Positions 34,068 through 43,406 of a DNA stretch of 64,000 nucleotides are shown here, piece by piece; the stretch's first letter is position 1, and each line of letters starts with the position of its first letter. Below the pieces are notes generated by a model, which saw nothing but the letters and a program-made list of their open reading frames with translations, was not told where the DNA came from and did not search any database. The stretch is taken from positions 124,001 through 188,000 of the forward strand of contig JAZSDN010000050.1 in NCBI GenBank assembly GCA_045531205.1. The letters run 5' to 3'. A program made the position numbers and the translations under genes. The DNA is from JAZNQL01 sp045531205 (GTDB lineage Bacteria; Bacillota; Clostridia; UMGS1883; UMGS1540).

Positions 34068-34179
34068 TTCTTTTCTTTCTAACCTCACAAAGTTTATTTC
34101 GACAACAGTTTTTTAAATCCTTCTTAAAAGGTCTTAAAATTAAGCTTTTGTCATTCTTTCCCACATAAAAGTAAAATAT

Positions 34180-35175
34180 TCAGTATCTGTCCCAACATTT
34201 TGGCATAAACAGATTTTTATATACAAAAAGTGCATACCGGTCACTCATTCCGACAATATAATCCATTACCTGTCTTTCGAGTTCAAAGTTTTCGCAAACA
34301 GGTTTCAGTGTCGGGATTTCTTCAGGATGTTCCATAAAATATCCATATATATGTTCCACAACGTCACGCGCCTTTGCGTCTTCTGTGAGTTTTGGACCTA
34401 TATACACATTTTCAAAAAGGAAGGAACGCAGTTCGTTCATAGCTTCTGCTTTTTCTTCGCTCATTAAAATTTCGGGCTTGTCCATACTTGATTCAACAAT
34501 ATCGGTTATCATTGTATCAATACGCTTTGCGTGCGTGTCACCAAGAATTTCTATACAATGCTTTGGTAAATCGCTTTGGCTTATTACCCCGCCTCTTATT
34601 GCATCATCAATATCGTGATTTATATATGCTATTCTGTCAGCAAACTTAAGTATTCTTCCTTCTAATGTAGATGCCTGATTACCGCCTGTGTGATTTACAA
34701 TACCGTCACGTACTTCCCATGTTAAGTTAAGTCCTGTGCCATTATCAAGCAAGTCCACTATACGAAGACTCTGTTCATAATGTTTAAAACCGTAAGGAGA
34801 TAATTCGTTCAATGTTTTTTCGCCTATATGACCAAAAGGAGTATGTCCAAGGTCGTGTCCAAGTGCCATTGCCTCAACCAAATCTTCGTTTAAGCGCAGA
34901 GCACGCACTATACTGCGTGCAATCTGCGATACTTCAAGTGTATGTGTAAGACGTGTTCTGTAATAGTCTCCTTCAGGAGCTATAAAAACTTGAGTTTTAT
35001 GCTTTAGACGTCTGAAATATTTTGAATGAATTATTTTATCTCTGTCTCTTTGATACTCTGTACGCATACTGCATTTTTCGGTAGGCTTTTCCCTTCCCTT
35101 TGTTTCTGCAGAAAGGCAAGCGTATTTTGAAAGAGTCTGTCTTTCTATATTCTCTGTAATTTCTCTTATGTTCAT
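34180..35175 (-). CDS. dgt: dGTPase-like HD-domain triphosphohydrolase
   Basis: 331 residues. The HD signature runs RTRLTHTLEVSQIARSI...ALGHDLGHTPFGHIGE, followed by NHTGGNQ and the D-IAYINHDIDDAI block. It converts dGTP (and probably other dNTPs) to deoxynucleoside plus triphosphate. In this size class the activity has been measured in several bacteria, but specificity varies. It starts in a TAAATG overlap with the flavodoxin-like gene. Confidence 0.9.
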   Translation of the reverse strand: MNIREITENIERQTLSKYACLSAETKGREKPTEKCSMRTEYQRDRDKIIHSKYFRRLKHKTQVFIAPEGDYYRTRLTHTLEVSQIARSIVRALRLNEDLVEAMALGHDLGHTPFGHIGEKTLNELSPYGFKHYEQSLRIVDLLDNGTGLNLTWEVRDGIVNHTGGNQASTLEGRILKFADRIAYINHDIDDAIRGGVISQSDLPKHCIEILGDTHAKRIDTMITDIVESSMDKPEILMSEEKAEAMNELRSFLFENVYIGPKLTEDAKARDVVEHIYGYFMEHPEEIPTLKPVCENFELERQVMDYIVGMSDRYALFVYKNLFMPKCWDRY

Positions 35176-35744
35176 TTACATATCTCCATAATTCGGTCAG
35201 CAATAGCCTCGCAGTAATTTAATGCATTCTTATCATCCTTTGCAGGTGCCTGTGCACAAAGACCCTGATGTCCCGGAAGTTGCATCGAAAAGTTACCTAC
35301 AATGTTCATTCCCTGAACAAGCATTGAGTCCTGTATAGCCCTGACAGTACTGCCCTGACCGCCATATCTTGATGCACCTACCGCAATTGCAGTTCCAAAC
35401 TTTCCTTCAAAAGCTTTCATTGCTCTGAAATATCTTGTCTTGTCAAAAAAGGCTTTGAGCTGTGCAGACATTGTTCCAAAGTATACAGGCGAACCGAATA
35501 TAATGAAATCAGCCTTAATAAGTGTTTGAAAAGCGTCCCAAAGCTCTGTATCACGAAAGCAGGATGTATTACAGGGCGATGAGCAAACCACACAAAAAGG
35601 ATTTTTTAATTTTGACATTATGCTTCCTATGTTTATAAGCTGTGTTTCTGCTCCGTGTTTTTTAACATTGTCAAGTATATTTCCCAGCAAAAAAGCTGTA
35701 TTTCCTTGGTTATGCGGACTTCCGTTTACTGCACAAACAAGCAT
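35172..35744 (-). CDS. Flavodoxin-like NAD(P)H-dependent FMN reductase
   Basis: 190 residues. The FMN phosphate loop is GSPHNQGNT near residue 8, followed by the GSPVYFGTMSAQLKAFFD motif. Two Cys-rich segments (CVVCSSPCNTSC) hint at iron-sulphur-flavoprotein ancestry, although the exact cluster motif is not complete. It lies between dgt and ispA, an unusual place, and could be a redox helper; its substrate is unknown. Confidence 0.85.
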   Translation of the reverse strand: MLVCAVNGSPHNQGNTAFLLGNILDNVKKHGAETQLINIGSIMSKLKNPFCVVCSSPCNTSCFRDTELWDAFQTLIKADFIIFGSPVYFGTMSAQLKAFFDKTRYFRAMKAFEGKFGTAIAVGASRYGGQGSTVRAIQDSMLVQGMNIVGNFSMQLPGHQGLCAQAPAKDDKNALNYCEAIADRIMEICK

Positions 35745-35753
35745 TGCTACCTC

Positions 35754-36587
35754 CTAATTTTTACGCAGTACAAGCTTTCTTGCAAATCCGGCAAGCTCTG
35801 TACCGCACTCTCCTAAAAATTCAATTGATTTTATTGCTTTTTCGGTTAAATTCGAAACTTCCTCTGTTGCCTTATCTATCCCAACCAGTGCGGCATAGGT
35901 TTTTTTATCGTTTTTCTCATCGCTGTTAATTGGCTTGCCAAGTTCTTCTTCGCTACCAATAATATCAAGGATATCATCTCTTATCTGAAATGCCTTTCCA
36001 ACAGCTCTTGCGTATTCTTCAAGTAAATTTTCATCCTTCCCTGCAGCTATACAGCCAAGTGCCGCTGCAGCATATAAAAGGTCACCGGTTTTGCGTGCAT
36101 ACATATCAAGCAGTTTTTCAGGAGTTGCAGAATCCATCTGCATATCTTTTGCCTGACCTAAAACCATTCCGTAAGGGCCCGCCGCTTTTGAAAGTAAAGC
36201 TACCGCCTGCAAGTTCTGTTTTTCAGATAAAGGTGCCTTTGCCGCAACTTCAAAAGCTAACGTCAAAAGTCCGTCACCCGCTAAAATTGCAGTTGCCTCG
36301 TCAAACTTTTTATGACAGGTTGGCTTTCCTCTTCTTAAATCGTCGTTATCCATTGCGGGCAAATCATCGTGTATAAGCGAATATGTATGTATCATTTCAA
36401 GTGCTGCAGCATACGAAAGAGCTTTATCCTCGTTTTGACCAAAGGCACGGCATACCATTAAAACCATCTGCGGGCGAACACGTTTTCCGCCTGCGTAAAG
36501 ACTGTAACGCATAGCATCCCATAACGTAGTATTATCTTCAAACGATGTAATACTTTTTATATATTCGTTTATTTTGTTAATCATCAT
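35754..36587 (-). CDS. ispA: Farnesyl/geranyl diphosphate synthase
   Basis: 277 residues with both aspartate-rich motifs: IHDDLPAMDNDDLRRGKPT near residue 83 (first) and QIRDDILDI near residue 214 (second). It condenses DMAPP and IPP to GPP/FPP, substrate of UppS in this same operon. It overlaps xseB, with a strong GGAGG site inside xseB. Confidence 0.95.
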   Translation of the reverse strand: MMINKINEYIKSITSFEDNTTLWDAMRYSLYAGGKRVRPQMVLMVCRAFGQNEDKALSYAAALEMIHTYSLIHDDLPAMDNDDLRRGKPTCHKKFDEATAILAGDGLLTLAFEVAAKAPLSEKQNLQAVALLSKAAGPYGMVLGQAKDMQMDSATPEKLLDMYARKTGDLLYAAAALGCIAAGKDENLLEEYARAVGKAFQIRDDILDIIGSEEELGKPINSDEKNDKKTYAALVGIDKATEEVSNLTEKAIKSIEFLGECGTELAGFARKLVLRKN

Positions 36588-36771
36588 TTTCCTCCAAAAG
36601 ATTTTTAACCTTTTGTTCTGCGTTATTTAAAAGATTACGGCACTCACGCACCAGGGCAACCCCTTCTTCAAAGCACGCCATTGATTCATCTAACCCGAGC
36701 TCTCCGCTTTCAAGTTTTTTAACTGTTTCTTCAAGCTTTTTTATTGAAACTTCAAATTTATCTTGACTCAT
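36577..36771 (-). CDS. xseB: Exodeoxyribonuclease VII small subunit
   Basis: 64 residues with the XseB block FEVSIKKLEETVKKLESGELGLDESMACFEEGV. Several copies bind each large subunit to form ExoVII, which degrades single-stranded DNA to oligonucleotides. It overlaps both xseA and ispA. Confidence 0.95.
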   Translation of the reverse strand: MSQDKFEVSIKKLEETVKKLESGELGLDESMACFEEGVALVRECRNLLNNAEQKVKNLLEENDD

Positions 36772-37963
36772 TTTTTATCTCCTTAACTATACAGTCAAGA
36801 CTTCCGTCTTTCAGTATAAGGTTTATTTCGTCGTTTTCTTTAATGGTTTTAATACTGTTTATTCTTCCGGAATCTTTCAAAGCTATTGAATATCCTCTGT
36901 CAAGTACCTTTAAGGGACTTAATGCATCGAGTGATGCAGTATTTTTTTCAATTCTTTCGCCCGAAAGCTGCATTGTTTTTGTAACACCTTTTAGCATCGT
37001 ATCTAAAGAAGAATCAAGTTGCAGCTGCAAATCTGCAAGCTTTTGCGGGAATAAAGTTAATCCTCTCCCCGTTTCAAGTCTTTTAAGCTTTTCTTCCCAC
37101 GGAAGTAAAAGCGTTTTCATTTTATTTTTAAGTCTTATCTGTGCGGTATCAAGATAGTCAAATATCTCGTCAATCGACGGAACAGCAAGCTCTGCCGCAG
37201 CCGAAGGTGTAGGAGCTCTTAAATCAGAAACAAAGTCGCATATTGTAAAATCTGTTTCATGTCCTACTGCACTTATTACAGGTATTTGTGATGCAGCAAT
37301 CGCACGTGCAAGCATTTCATCATTGAATGCCCATAAATCCTCTGCCGAGCCTCCGCCTCTGCCTACTATTAAAACATCAGCAAGACTCTTTTTATTAAAA
37401 TATTCAATTGCTTTTACAATACTCTGTGCCGCTCCATCTCCCTGAACAAGTACTGGGTAAATCAATACTTCGGCACAAGGATAACGTCTTTTTAAAATAT
37501 TAAGAATATCCTGAATCGCAGCTCCTGTTTTACTTGTTATTACTCCGACTTTTTTGGGAAATTTCGGCAACTTTTTCTTTCGTGATTCATCAAAAAGACC
37601 TTCAGCCAGAAGCTTTGCTTTTAACTGTTCAAAAGCTATGTATAAAGCTCCTTCCCCGTCAGGCTGCATAGAATCAATGTAAAGCTGATACTGTCCGTCT
37701 CTTTCGTATGCCGAAATTCTTCCGTGTGCAAGCACTTTCATTCCGTTTTCGGGAGAAAAAATCAGTCTCTCGTTTGCTGTGCGAAACATTACTGCACGCA
37801 AATTCGAGTTTTCATCCTTTAAGCTTAAATACATGTGTCCCGAAGAATGAAGCTTAAAGTTTGATATTTCACCCTGCACCCAGATATCCCTTAATATTTC
37901 GTCCGAGTCCATCAAAGCCTTTATATAGCTGTTTGCCTGGCTTACGGTTGCTATCCTTTTCAT
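36758..37963 (-). CDS. xseA: Exodeoxyribonuclease VII large subunit
   Basis: 401 residues: N-terminal OB-fold (WVQGEISNFKLHSSGHMYLSLKD), catalytic core with GVITSKTGAAIQDI and GRGGGSAEDLWAFNDE, VISAVGHETDFTICDFVSD and APTPSAAAEL, then a coiled-coil C terminus. The nuclease cleaves single-stranded DNA in both polarities in mismatch and other repair. The 4-nt gap to nusB indicates one transcript. Confidence 0.96.
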   Translation of the reverse strand: MKRIATVSQANSYIKALMDSDEILRDIWVQGEISNFKLHSSGHMYLSLKDENSNLRAVMFRTANERLIFSPENGMKVLAHGRISAYERDGQYQLYIDSMQPDGEGALYIAFEQLKAKLLAEGLFDESRKKKLPKFPKKVGVITSKTGAAIQDILNILKRRYPCAEVLIYPVLVQGDGAAQSIVKAIEYFNKKSLADVLIVGRGGGSAEDLWAFNDEMLARAIAASQIPVISAVGHETDFTICDFVSDLRAPTPSAAAELAVPSIDEIFDYLDTAQIRLKNKMKTLLLPWEEKLKRLETGRGLTLFPQKLADLQLQLDSSLDTMLKGVTKTMQLSGERIEKNTASLDALSPLKVLDRGYSIALKDSGRINSIKTIKENDEINLILKDGSLDCIVKEIKNESR

Positions 37964-37966
37964 AAA

Positions 37967-38377
37967 TTATTCCTTACTTATTTTTCCTAAAATACCATTT
38001 ACAAAAGAGCTTTCTTCTTCTCCACCATATTTTTTTGCAAGCTCAACCGCTTCGTTTATTGATACTCCTACAGGAATATCGTCGCAATACAAAATTTCAA
38101 AAAGAGCAAGCTTTAATATTGCCATACTTACATTTGAAACTCTGTTAATATCCCAACCTGTAAGATTCTGCTTAATCTTTTCGTTTATTGCATCGCTTGA
38201 CACAGAAACTCCCGAAAGCATTTTTAAAACATAGTCATTGTCATTAACTGTTTGTCTGTTAGTAAACAAATCCTTGTTTTGTGTGTATTCTTCAAAAAGA
38301 GTTTCTGCACTACGCGGATTTGATAATTGTGAAAAAATCAGTCTGAAAGCATCTTCTCTTGCGTTTTTTCTGCTCAC
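37967..38377 (-). CDS. nusB: Transcription antitermination factor NusB
   Basis: 136 residues, all-helical NusB fold; conserved RKNAREDAFRLIFSQL at the N terminus, and a C-terminal block with EAVELAKKYGGEESSSFVNGILG-like sequence. It starts at GTG (GGAGG 9 nt upstream). NusB with NusE (S10) protects rRNA transcription from termination. Confidence 0.93.
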   Translation of the reverse strand: MSRKNAREDAFRLIFSQLSNPRSAETLFEEYTQNKDLFTNRQTVNDNDYVLKMLSGVSVSSDAINEKIKQNLTGWDINRVSNVSMAILKLALFEILYCDDIPVGVSINEAVELAKKYGGEEESSFVNGILGKISKE

Positions 38378-38382
38378 TCTAA

Positions 38383-39396
38383 TTAACCTCCAAGCTTTAG
38401 TATATCTGAAAATGTTACTACAATCATAAGTGCAAAAAGCAGTATTATTCCTATAAAATGTACCATACCCTCATGCTCTGCCTTTACAGGCTTTCCTCTT
38501 ATAAGCTCTATAAGAATAAATACTATTCTTCCTCCGTCAAGTGCCGGAAGGGGAAGTAAATTCATAACCCCCAAGTTTACAGCTATTAAAGCTATAAAGC
38601 TTAAAAGGCTTAAAAACGGGAATTCTGTTTTTGCCATTGCACCCATTTCGTTTACTATTCCAACAGGACCCGACATTTCGTTTATTCCCACATTACCGCG
38701 TATAAGCTCTGCAAGTGAAAAATATACAACCTTAACCGAAAACAACGTGTCGTAATAGGCAGTTTTTATGGCAAGAGGAATAGTCATTTCCTCATTTTTA
38801 ACCATATATCCTAAAATATATCTTCCGCTTTCCTCATTATATTCAGGAGTAACTAAAAAGTTTTTCTTTTCTCCCTTTCTGTCTATAATAACCTCTACAG
38901 GGTTATCTGCATTATTGTAAAGAGCAAAAGTTACGTCTGACTGTAAATTTACCTTACTGCCGTTTATTTTATAAATTCTGTCCCCTGCCTGTATACCCGC
39001 TTCATACGCTGGAGTTTCTGGCAAAACACTTTCAACCACAGGCACCGAAATAGCGGGAACATTCAGGTAAAGAATTATATAAAGCAAAAATCCCATCAGT
39101 ATATTTGCTATAACACCTGCAGAAAGAACAATTATTCTTTTCAGCGGAGATTTTTTCGAAAAGGCCCTTGGGTCCTCGGAATCTCCGTCCTCCCCTTCAA
39201 GTCCTACAAAACCGCCTATCGGCAAAAGACGTAATGAGTACTTCGTTTCGCCTTTTTGTGTTTTGAATATCGCAGGCCCCATACCTATAGCAAATTCGTT
39301 TACCTTTATTCCAAATTTTTTTGCTGTTATAAAATGCCCAAGCTCGTGTATAAAAACCAAAAAGCCGAACATCAAAATACCTAAAACAATTATCAT
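38383..39396 (-). CDS. rseP: Site-2 intramembrane zinc metalloprotease
   Basis: 337 residues. HELGH near residue 18 (zinc site) in the first membrane helix, a PDZ domain (PETPAYEAGIQAGDRIYKING, about residues 125-150), and LPLPALDGGR with the third zinc ligand in the last third. It cleaves membrane anchors of anti-sigma factors and signal peptides within the bilayer. The dxr-rseP adjacency is standard. Confidence 0.95.
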   Translation of the reverse strand: MIIVLGILMFGFLVFIHELGHFITAKKFGIKVNEFAIGMGPAIFKTQKGETKYSLRLLPIGGFVGLEGEDGDSEDPRAFSKKSPLKRIIVLSAGVIANILMGFLLYIILYLNVPAISVPVVESVLPETPAYEAGIQAGDRIYKINGSKVNLQSDVTFALYNNADNPVEVIIDRKGEKKNFLVTPEYNEESGRYILGYMVKNEEMTIPLAIKTAYYDTLFSVKVVYFSLAELIRGNVGINEMSGPVGIVNEMGAMAKTEFPFLSLLSFIALIAVNLGVMNLLPLPALDGGRIVFILIELIRGKPVKAEHEGMVHFIGIILLFALMIVVTFSDILKLGG

Positions 39397-39433
39397 TTAT
39401 TCCCTCCGGTAGCCTTAAAAACCATCTTTAGCG

Positions 39434-40567
39434 TTAGTTGTTAAGGCAGTACTCTCTTGCCCATTTATCTGCATTTAGTATACTCTCTAAATCCGGATTT
39501 ATGATATTTTTATGTGCCCCCATTGCAGATTTTACCATAGAAGCTATGTCGACAAAAGAACATTTACCCTTTAAAAACATATCTACTGCAACCTCGTTTG
39601 CTGCACTGTAAACCGCTGTCATTGTACCGCCTTCTTTTGCCGCTTTTATACCGAGTGCAAGTCCTTCAAAAGTTTCAAGGTCAGGTTTTTCAAAGGTAAG
39701 AGGTGGGCAAGCTGTTATATCAAGTCTACCCGAAATATTTTCTTTTCTTTCGGGATAGTTTATAGCATAAGCTATCGGAAGACGCATATCAGGCACTCCA
39801 AGCTGTGCTATTACAGAATTATCGCAAAACTCTACCATAGAATGAACTATGCTTTGTCTGTGAACGCAAACCTCTATATCTGAAGCCGAAACTCCAAAAA
39901 GCTTTACAGCCTCAATTACTTCAAGACCTTTGTTTATAAGGGTTGCACTGTCTATTGTAATTTTCGCACCCATACTCCAGTTAGGATGTCGCAGTGCTTC
40001 TTTTACTGTAACACAAGAAAGCTCCTCTCTTGTCTTTCCAAAAAAAGGACCTCCCGATGCGGTTAAAATTATCTTTTCAACAAATTTATTCTGTGAATTT
40101 ATACACTGAAAAATTGCACTGTGTTCACTGTCAACGGGTAAAATTTTAACATTATATTCTTTTGCAGTACGATTTACCAAATCACCTGCACAAACCATTG
40201 TTTCTTTGTTTGCAAGACCAATGTTGTTACCGCTTTTTATAGCCTCAAGTGTAGGTTTTAATCCAATACTTCCAGAAACTGCAGTTACAACCATATCGGC
40301 TTTTAATGCCGATACCTCACACAAACCTTCCATACCCGAAAGTACTTTTGTGTCTGTATCAGAAACCTTTATTTTTAATTCTTTTGCCGCAGCTTCATCA
40401 TATACCGCAGCATATTCAGGCGCAAAATATCTTATCTGTTCTTCTAAAAGCTTGATATTTTTACAAGCGGCAATGGCACGTACTTTTATACTACTATCAT
40501 TTTTTGCAATATCAAGAGTTTGTGTGCCTATTGAGCCTGTTGAGCCTAAAACTGTAATTGTTTTCAT
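39434..40567 (-). CDS. dxr: 1-deoxy-D-xylulose 5-phosphate reductoisomerase
   Basis: 377 residues. NADPH-binding GSTGSIGTQTLD at the N terminus; PVDSEHSAIFQC and LTASGGPF in the catalytic domain; later GLANKETMV. It catalyses the second step of the MEP isoprenoid pathway. Its ATG overlaps the cdsA stop (ATGA). Other MEP genes (dxs, ispD and others) are not in the window. Confidence 0.97.
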   Translation of the reverse strand: MKTITVLGSTGSIGTQTLDIAKNDSSIKVRAIAACKNIKLLEEQIRYFAPEYAAVYDEAAAKELKIKVSDTDTKVLSGMEGLCEVSALKADMVVTAVSGSIGLKPTLEAIKSGNNIGLANKETMVCAGDLVNRTAKEYNVKILPVDSEHSAIFQCINSQNKFVEKIILTASGGPFFGKTREELSCVTVKEALRHPNWSMGAKITIDSATLINKGLEVIEAVKLFGVSASDIEVCVHRQSIVHSMVEFCDNSVIAQLGVPDMRLPIAYAINYPERKENISGRLDITACPPLTFEKPDLETFEGLALGIKAAKEGGTMTAVYSAANEVAVDMFLKGKCSFVDIASMVKSAMGAHKNIINPDLESILNADKWAREYCLNN

Positions 40568-41340
40568 AATATAACTCCGCTAATAAAAAAGTATATTGCA
40601 GGAGATGCAAAAAGAATACTGTCAACTCTGTCCATAATTCCGCCATGTCCCGGAATTAAATTGCCGTAATCTTTTATTCCGCACTCTCTTTTAATTGCAG
40701 AAGCTATTAAATCTCCCACCTGTGAAATTGCAGCACATACAAGACCTGCTATAGCAAATATAACAATATTTTGCTTTAATATTATGGCAATAACCACCAT
40801 TGCAAGTATACCACCTAAAAGTCCACCCACAGCACCTTCTACTGTCTTTTTAGGACTTATTTTTGGAATAAGCTTATGTTTTCCTAAAAACGAGCCTGTA
40901 AAGTATGCAAATGTATCACTTGCGCAAGCGCATGCAATTGGTGTAAAAACGAGTACATTGCCATTTTCCATTCTTTCAAGAAGTATTATAAATGCAAGGC
41001 AGAAATTTATCATAACTGCACCGCATATAAGCTTTGCAACATCATTAAATGTAACCTTTTCGTGGCAAAAAACCATAATAGCAAGTGCCGCAAAAAGAAA
41101 TGCCATAAAAAACACTGCTATGTACTTTGTACCAAAAAAGCAAAATAACACAAGACTTAACGGAGAAAGCATACCTAATGAAAAAATGCTTTTTCCACGA
41201 AGCCCCATTGCAGAAAACATTTCGTAAGACGCCATAAATGCCACAATGCAAATTGCAGCTTCAAGAATATATCCACCCGCCAAAAGCACTGCAACAAAAA
41301 GCAATGCACCTATTAAACCAGATATAATACGTACTTTCAT
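40564..41340 (-). CDS. cdsA: Phosphatidate cytidylyltransferase
   Basis: 258 residues, about eight membrane segments, ending with the CDP-alcohol signature S-IKRECGIKDYGNLIPGHGGIMDRVDS. It makes CDP-diacylglycerol, precursor of the anionic phospholipids. Located between uppS and dxr, as in most Firmicutes. Confidence 0.95.
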   Translation of the reverse strand: MKVRIISGLIGALLFVAVLLAGGYILEAAICIVAFMASYEMFSAMGLRGKSIFSLGMLSPLSLVLFCFFGTKYIAVFFMAFLFAALAIMVFCHEKVTFNDVAKLICGAVMINFCLAFIILLERMENGNVLVFTPIACACASDTFAYFTGSFLGKHKLIPKISPKKTVEGAVGGLLGGILAMVVIAIILKQNIVIFAIAGLVCAAISQVGDLIASAIKRECGIKDYGNLIPGHGGIMDRVDSILFASPAIYFFISGVIL

Positions 41341-41346
41341 TTTTAT

Positions 41347-42084
41347 TCAGACTCCTCCGAATCTTCTGTTTCTTTTCTGATATTGCTCTATTGCCGATAC
41401 AATATCTTTTTCCGAAAAATCAGGCCATAAAACATCGGTAAAAACATATTCTGCATAAGCTGCCTGCCACAAAAGGAAATTACTTGTTCTGTATTCGCAG
41501 CTTGTTCTTATAACCAAATCTGCATCGGGCTGATTTTTAGTATACAAATTATCAGCTATAGTGTCTGCAGTTATATCCTCGGGCAAAAGCTCGCCATTTT
41601 TAGCACGTTCTGCCAAAGCACGGGCAACCGATACTATTTCCTGTCTTCCGCCGTAATTCAACGCAATATTTAGCTGCAGACCTGTATTTTCAACAGTATC
41701 TGCTTCAAGCTTTTCTATACGTTTTAAAAGTTTTTTACTTAAACGGTCACGCTCGCCTATTATACGAATTTGCATATTTTTATCTGTAAATTCTGCATAA
41801 TAGTTGTCTATGTAATCGTTAAAAAGGCTCATAAGAGTGTCAACTTCTTTTTTAGGTCTGGACCAGTTTTCAGTCGAAAAAGCATATACGGTAAGACAGG
41901 GAATCCCTATCTCACCGCAAAATGTAGCTGTTTTTTTAAACGACTCAGCACCTGCCACGTGACCTGCTGTACGCGGAAGTCCTCTTTTCTTTGCCCATCT
42001 GCCGTTACCGTCCATAATTACGCCTATATGACGGGGCAGATTTTGCATATCTATGCCTGATAAATCAACATTTGAAGTTATCAT
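41347..42084 (-). CDS. uppS: Undecaprenyl diphosphate synthase
   Basis: 245 residues of cis-prenyltransferase. HIGVIMDGNGRWAKKRGLPRTAGH near residue 20 holds the catalytic Asp; later TVYAFSTENWSRP and LVIRTSCEYRTSNFLLWQAAYAE. It elongates FPP with IPP to the C55 carrier for peptidoglycan. Overlaps frr by ATGA. Confidence 0.96.
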   Translation of the reverse strand: MITSNVDLSGIDMQNLPRHIGVIMDGNGRWAKKRGLPRTAGHVAGAESFKKTATFCGEIGIPCLTVYAFSTENWSRPKKEVDTLMSLFNDYIDNYYAEFTDKNMQIRIIGERDRLSKKLLKRIEKLEADTVENTGLQLNIALNYGGRQEIVSVARALAERAKNGELLPEDITADTIADNLYTKNQPDADLVIRTSCEYRTSNFLLWQAAYAEYVFTDVLWPDFSEKDIVSAIEQYQKRNRRFGGV

Positions 42085-42635
42085 ATTTCAAGAATCTCTT
42101 TTTCTTTATTTTTTGCAATTTCGTCTATTTTCTTTACATAAGTATCTGTAAGGTCCTGAATATCCTTTTCAATACCCTTTAAATCATCTTCTGTAATTTC
42201 GGATGCTTTCTGCTGTTTTTTATAAAATTCAAGTGCATCGCGACGGATTCCTCTAATAACAACTCTTGCATCTTCAGCCTTTTTTGTAACTGTTTTTACA
42301 AGTTCTTTTCTTCTCTCTTCAGTGGGAGGAGGAAAAGCAAGACGAATAGTTTTTCCGTCTGTTACAGGTGTAATACCAACTTCACTCTTTAAAAGAGCTT
42401 TTTCAATTTCTTTTACAAGACTTGCATCCCAGGGAGCGATTGATAAAATTCTCGGTTCAGGAACCGAAATTGTAGCAACCTGCTGTAAGGGTGTTGCAAC
42501 ACCGTAATATTCAACCATTACCTTCTGTAAAACTGCAGGATTTGCTCTGCCTGCACGTACAGTATCATATTCTTCGTTTAAAAAAGATATGGCTTTATCC
42601 ATTTTGGTTGTAAATTCATCATAAGAATTTTTCAT
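42081..42635 (-). CDS. frr: Ribosome recycling factor
   Basis: 184 residues: the RRF helical bundle with RAGRANPAVL, GVATPLQQVATISVPEPRIL and RKELVKTVTKKAEDARV. With EF-G it splits the post-termination ribosome. The pyrH-frr-uppS-cdsA-dxr-rseP order is typical of Firmicutes. Confidence 0.97.
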   Translation of the reverse strand: MKNSYDEFTTKMDKAISFLNEEYDTVRAGRANPAVLQKVMVEYYGVATPLQQVATISVPEPRILSIAPWDASLVKEIEKALLKSEVGITPVTDGKTIRLAFPPPTEERRKELVKTVTKKAEDARVVIRGIRRDALEFYKKQQKASEITEDDLKGIEKDIQDLTDTYVKKIDEIAKNKEKEILEI

Positions 42636-42647
42636 TTTTCATTCTCC

Positions 42648-43346
42648 TTATTCTATTATTGTACCTGCATTTTCACCATTGATTACTGCAAGTATATTAT
42701 CGGGGTTTGAAAGGCCAAACACCTTAATAGGTATTTTATTGTCCATACAAAGCGATGCAGCTGTCGAGTCCATAACCTTAAGACCTTTATCAAGAATGTC
42801 AATATAACTTAATCTGTCATATTTTACAGCATCAGGATAAATATTGGGGTCTTTATCATAAACACCGTCAACATTTTTAGCTAAAAGAATAACCTCTGCA
42901 CCAATTTCTGCTGCACGTAAAGCAGCTGCCGTATCTGTTGAAAAGAAAGGATTACCCGAGCCGCAACCAAAAATTACAACTCTGCCCTTTTCAAGATGCC
43001 TTACCGCCCTGTTTCTTATATAGGGTTCAGCTATCTGTTTCATTTCAATACCTGTCTGAACACGTGTAGGAACCTTTTCTGCTTCAAGTGCATCCTGAAG
43101 TGCAAGTGCATTTATTACAGTTGCAAGCATACCCATATGGTCTGCTCTTGTTCTGTCCATAGACTCCCCGCTTCTTCCTCTCCAGAAATTACCGCCGCCA
43201 ACCACGAGTGCTATCTGAACATTTTGTTCTACACATTTTTTTATTGTTCTGGCAATGGCAGAAACCTTTTCAAAATTAAAACCAAAGCCGTTATCACCGA
43301 CGAGAGCTTCGCCGCTAAGTTTAATCATAACTCTTTTGTAAGACAA
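42648..43346 (-). CDS. pyrH: UMP kinase
   Basis: 232 residues, amino-acid-kinase fold: KLSGEALVGD at the N terminus, VVGGGNFWRGR near residue 48, and DTAAALRAAEIGAEVILLAKNVDGVYDKDP. It phosphorylates UMP to UDP. The start is TTG, preceded by GGAGG 8 nt upstream; an internal ATG (residue 7) is less well supported. Confidence 0.96.
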   Translation of the reverse strand: MSYKRVMIKLSGEALVGDNGFGFNFEKVSAIARTIKKCVEQNVQIALVVGGGNFWRGRSGESMDRTRADHMGMLATVINALALQDALEAEKVPTRVQTGIEMKQIAEPYIRNRAVRHLEKGRVVIFGCGSGNPFFSTDTAAALRAAEIGAEVILLAKNVDGVYDKDPNIYPDAVKYDRLSYIDILDKGLKVMDSTAASLCMDNKIPIKVFGLSNPDNILAVINGENAGTIIE

Positions 43347-43406
43347 TGGTACACACCTCCGTTTATCATTATATTCGACATAATTTTGCGTATTCCTTCT
43401 TTTATA

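Noticed and set aside
41045..41251. Small reading frame within cdsA
   Set aside because: Out-of-frame inside a conserved gene, without a ribosome site.
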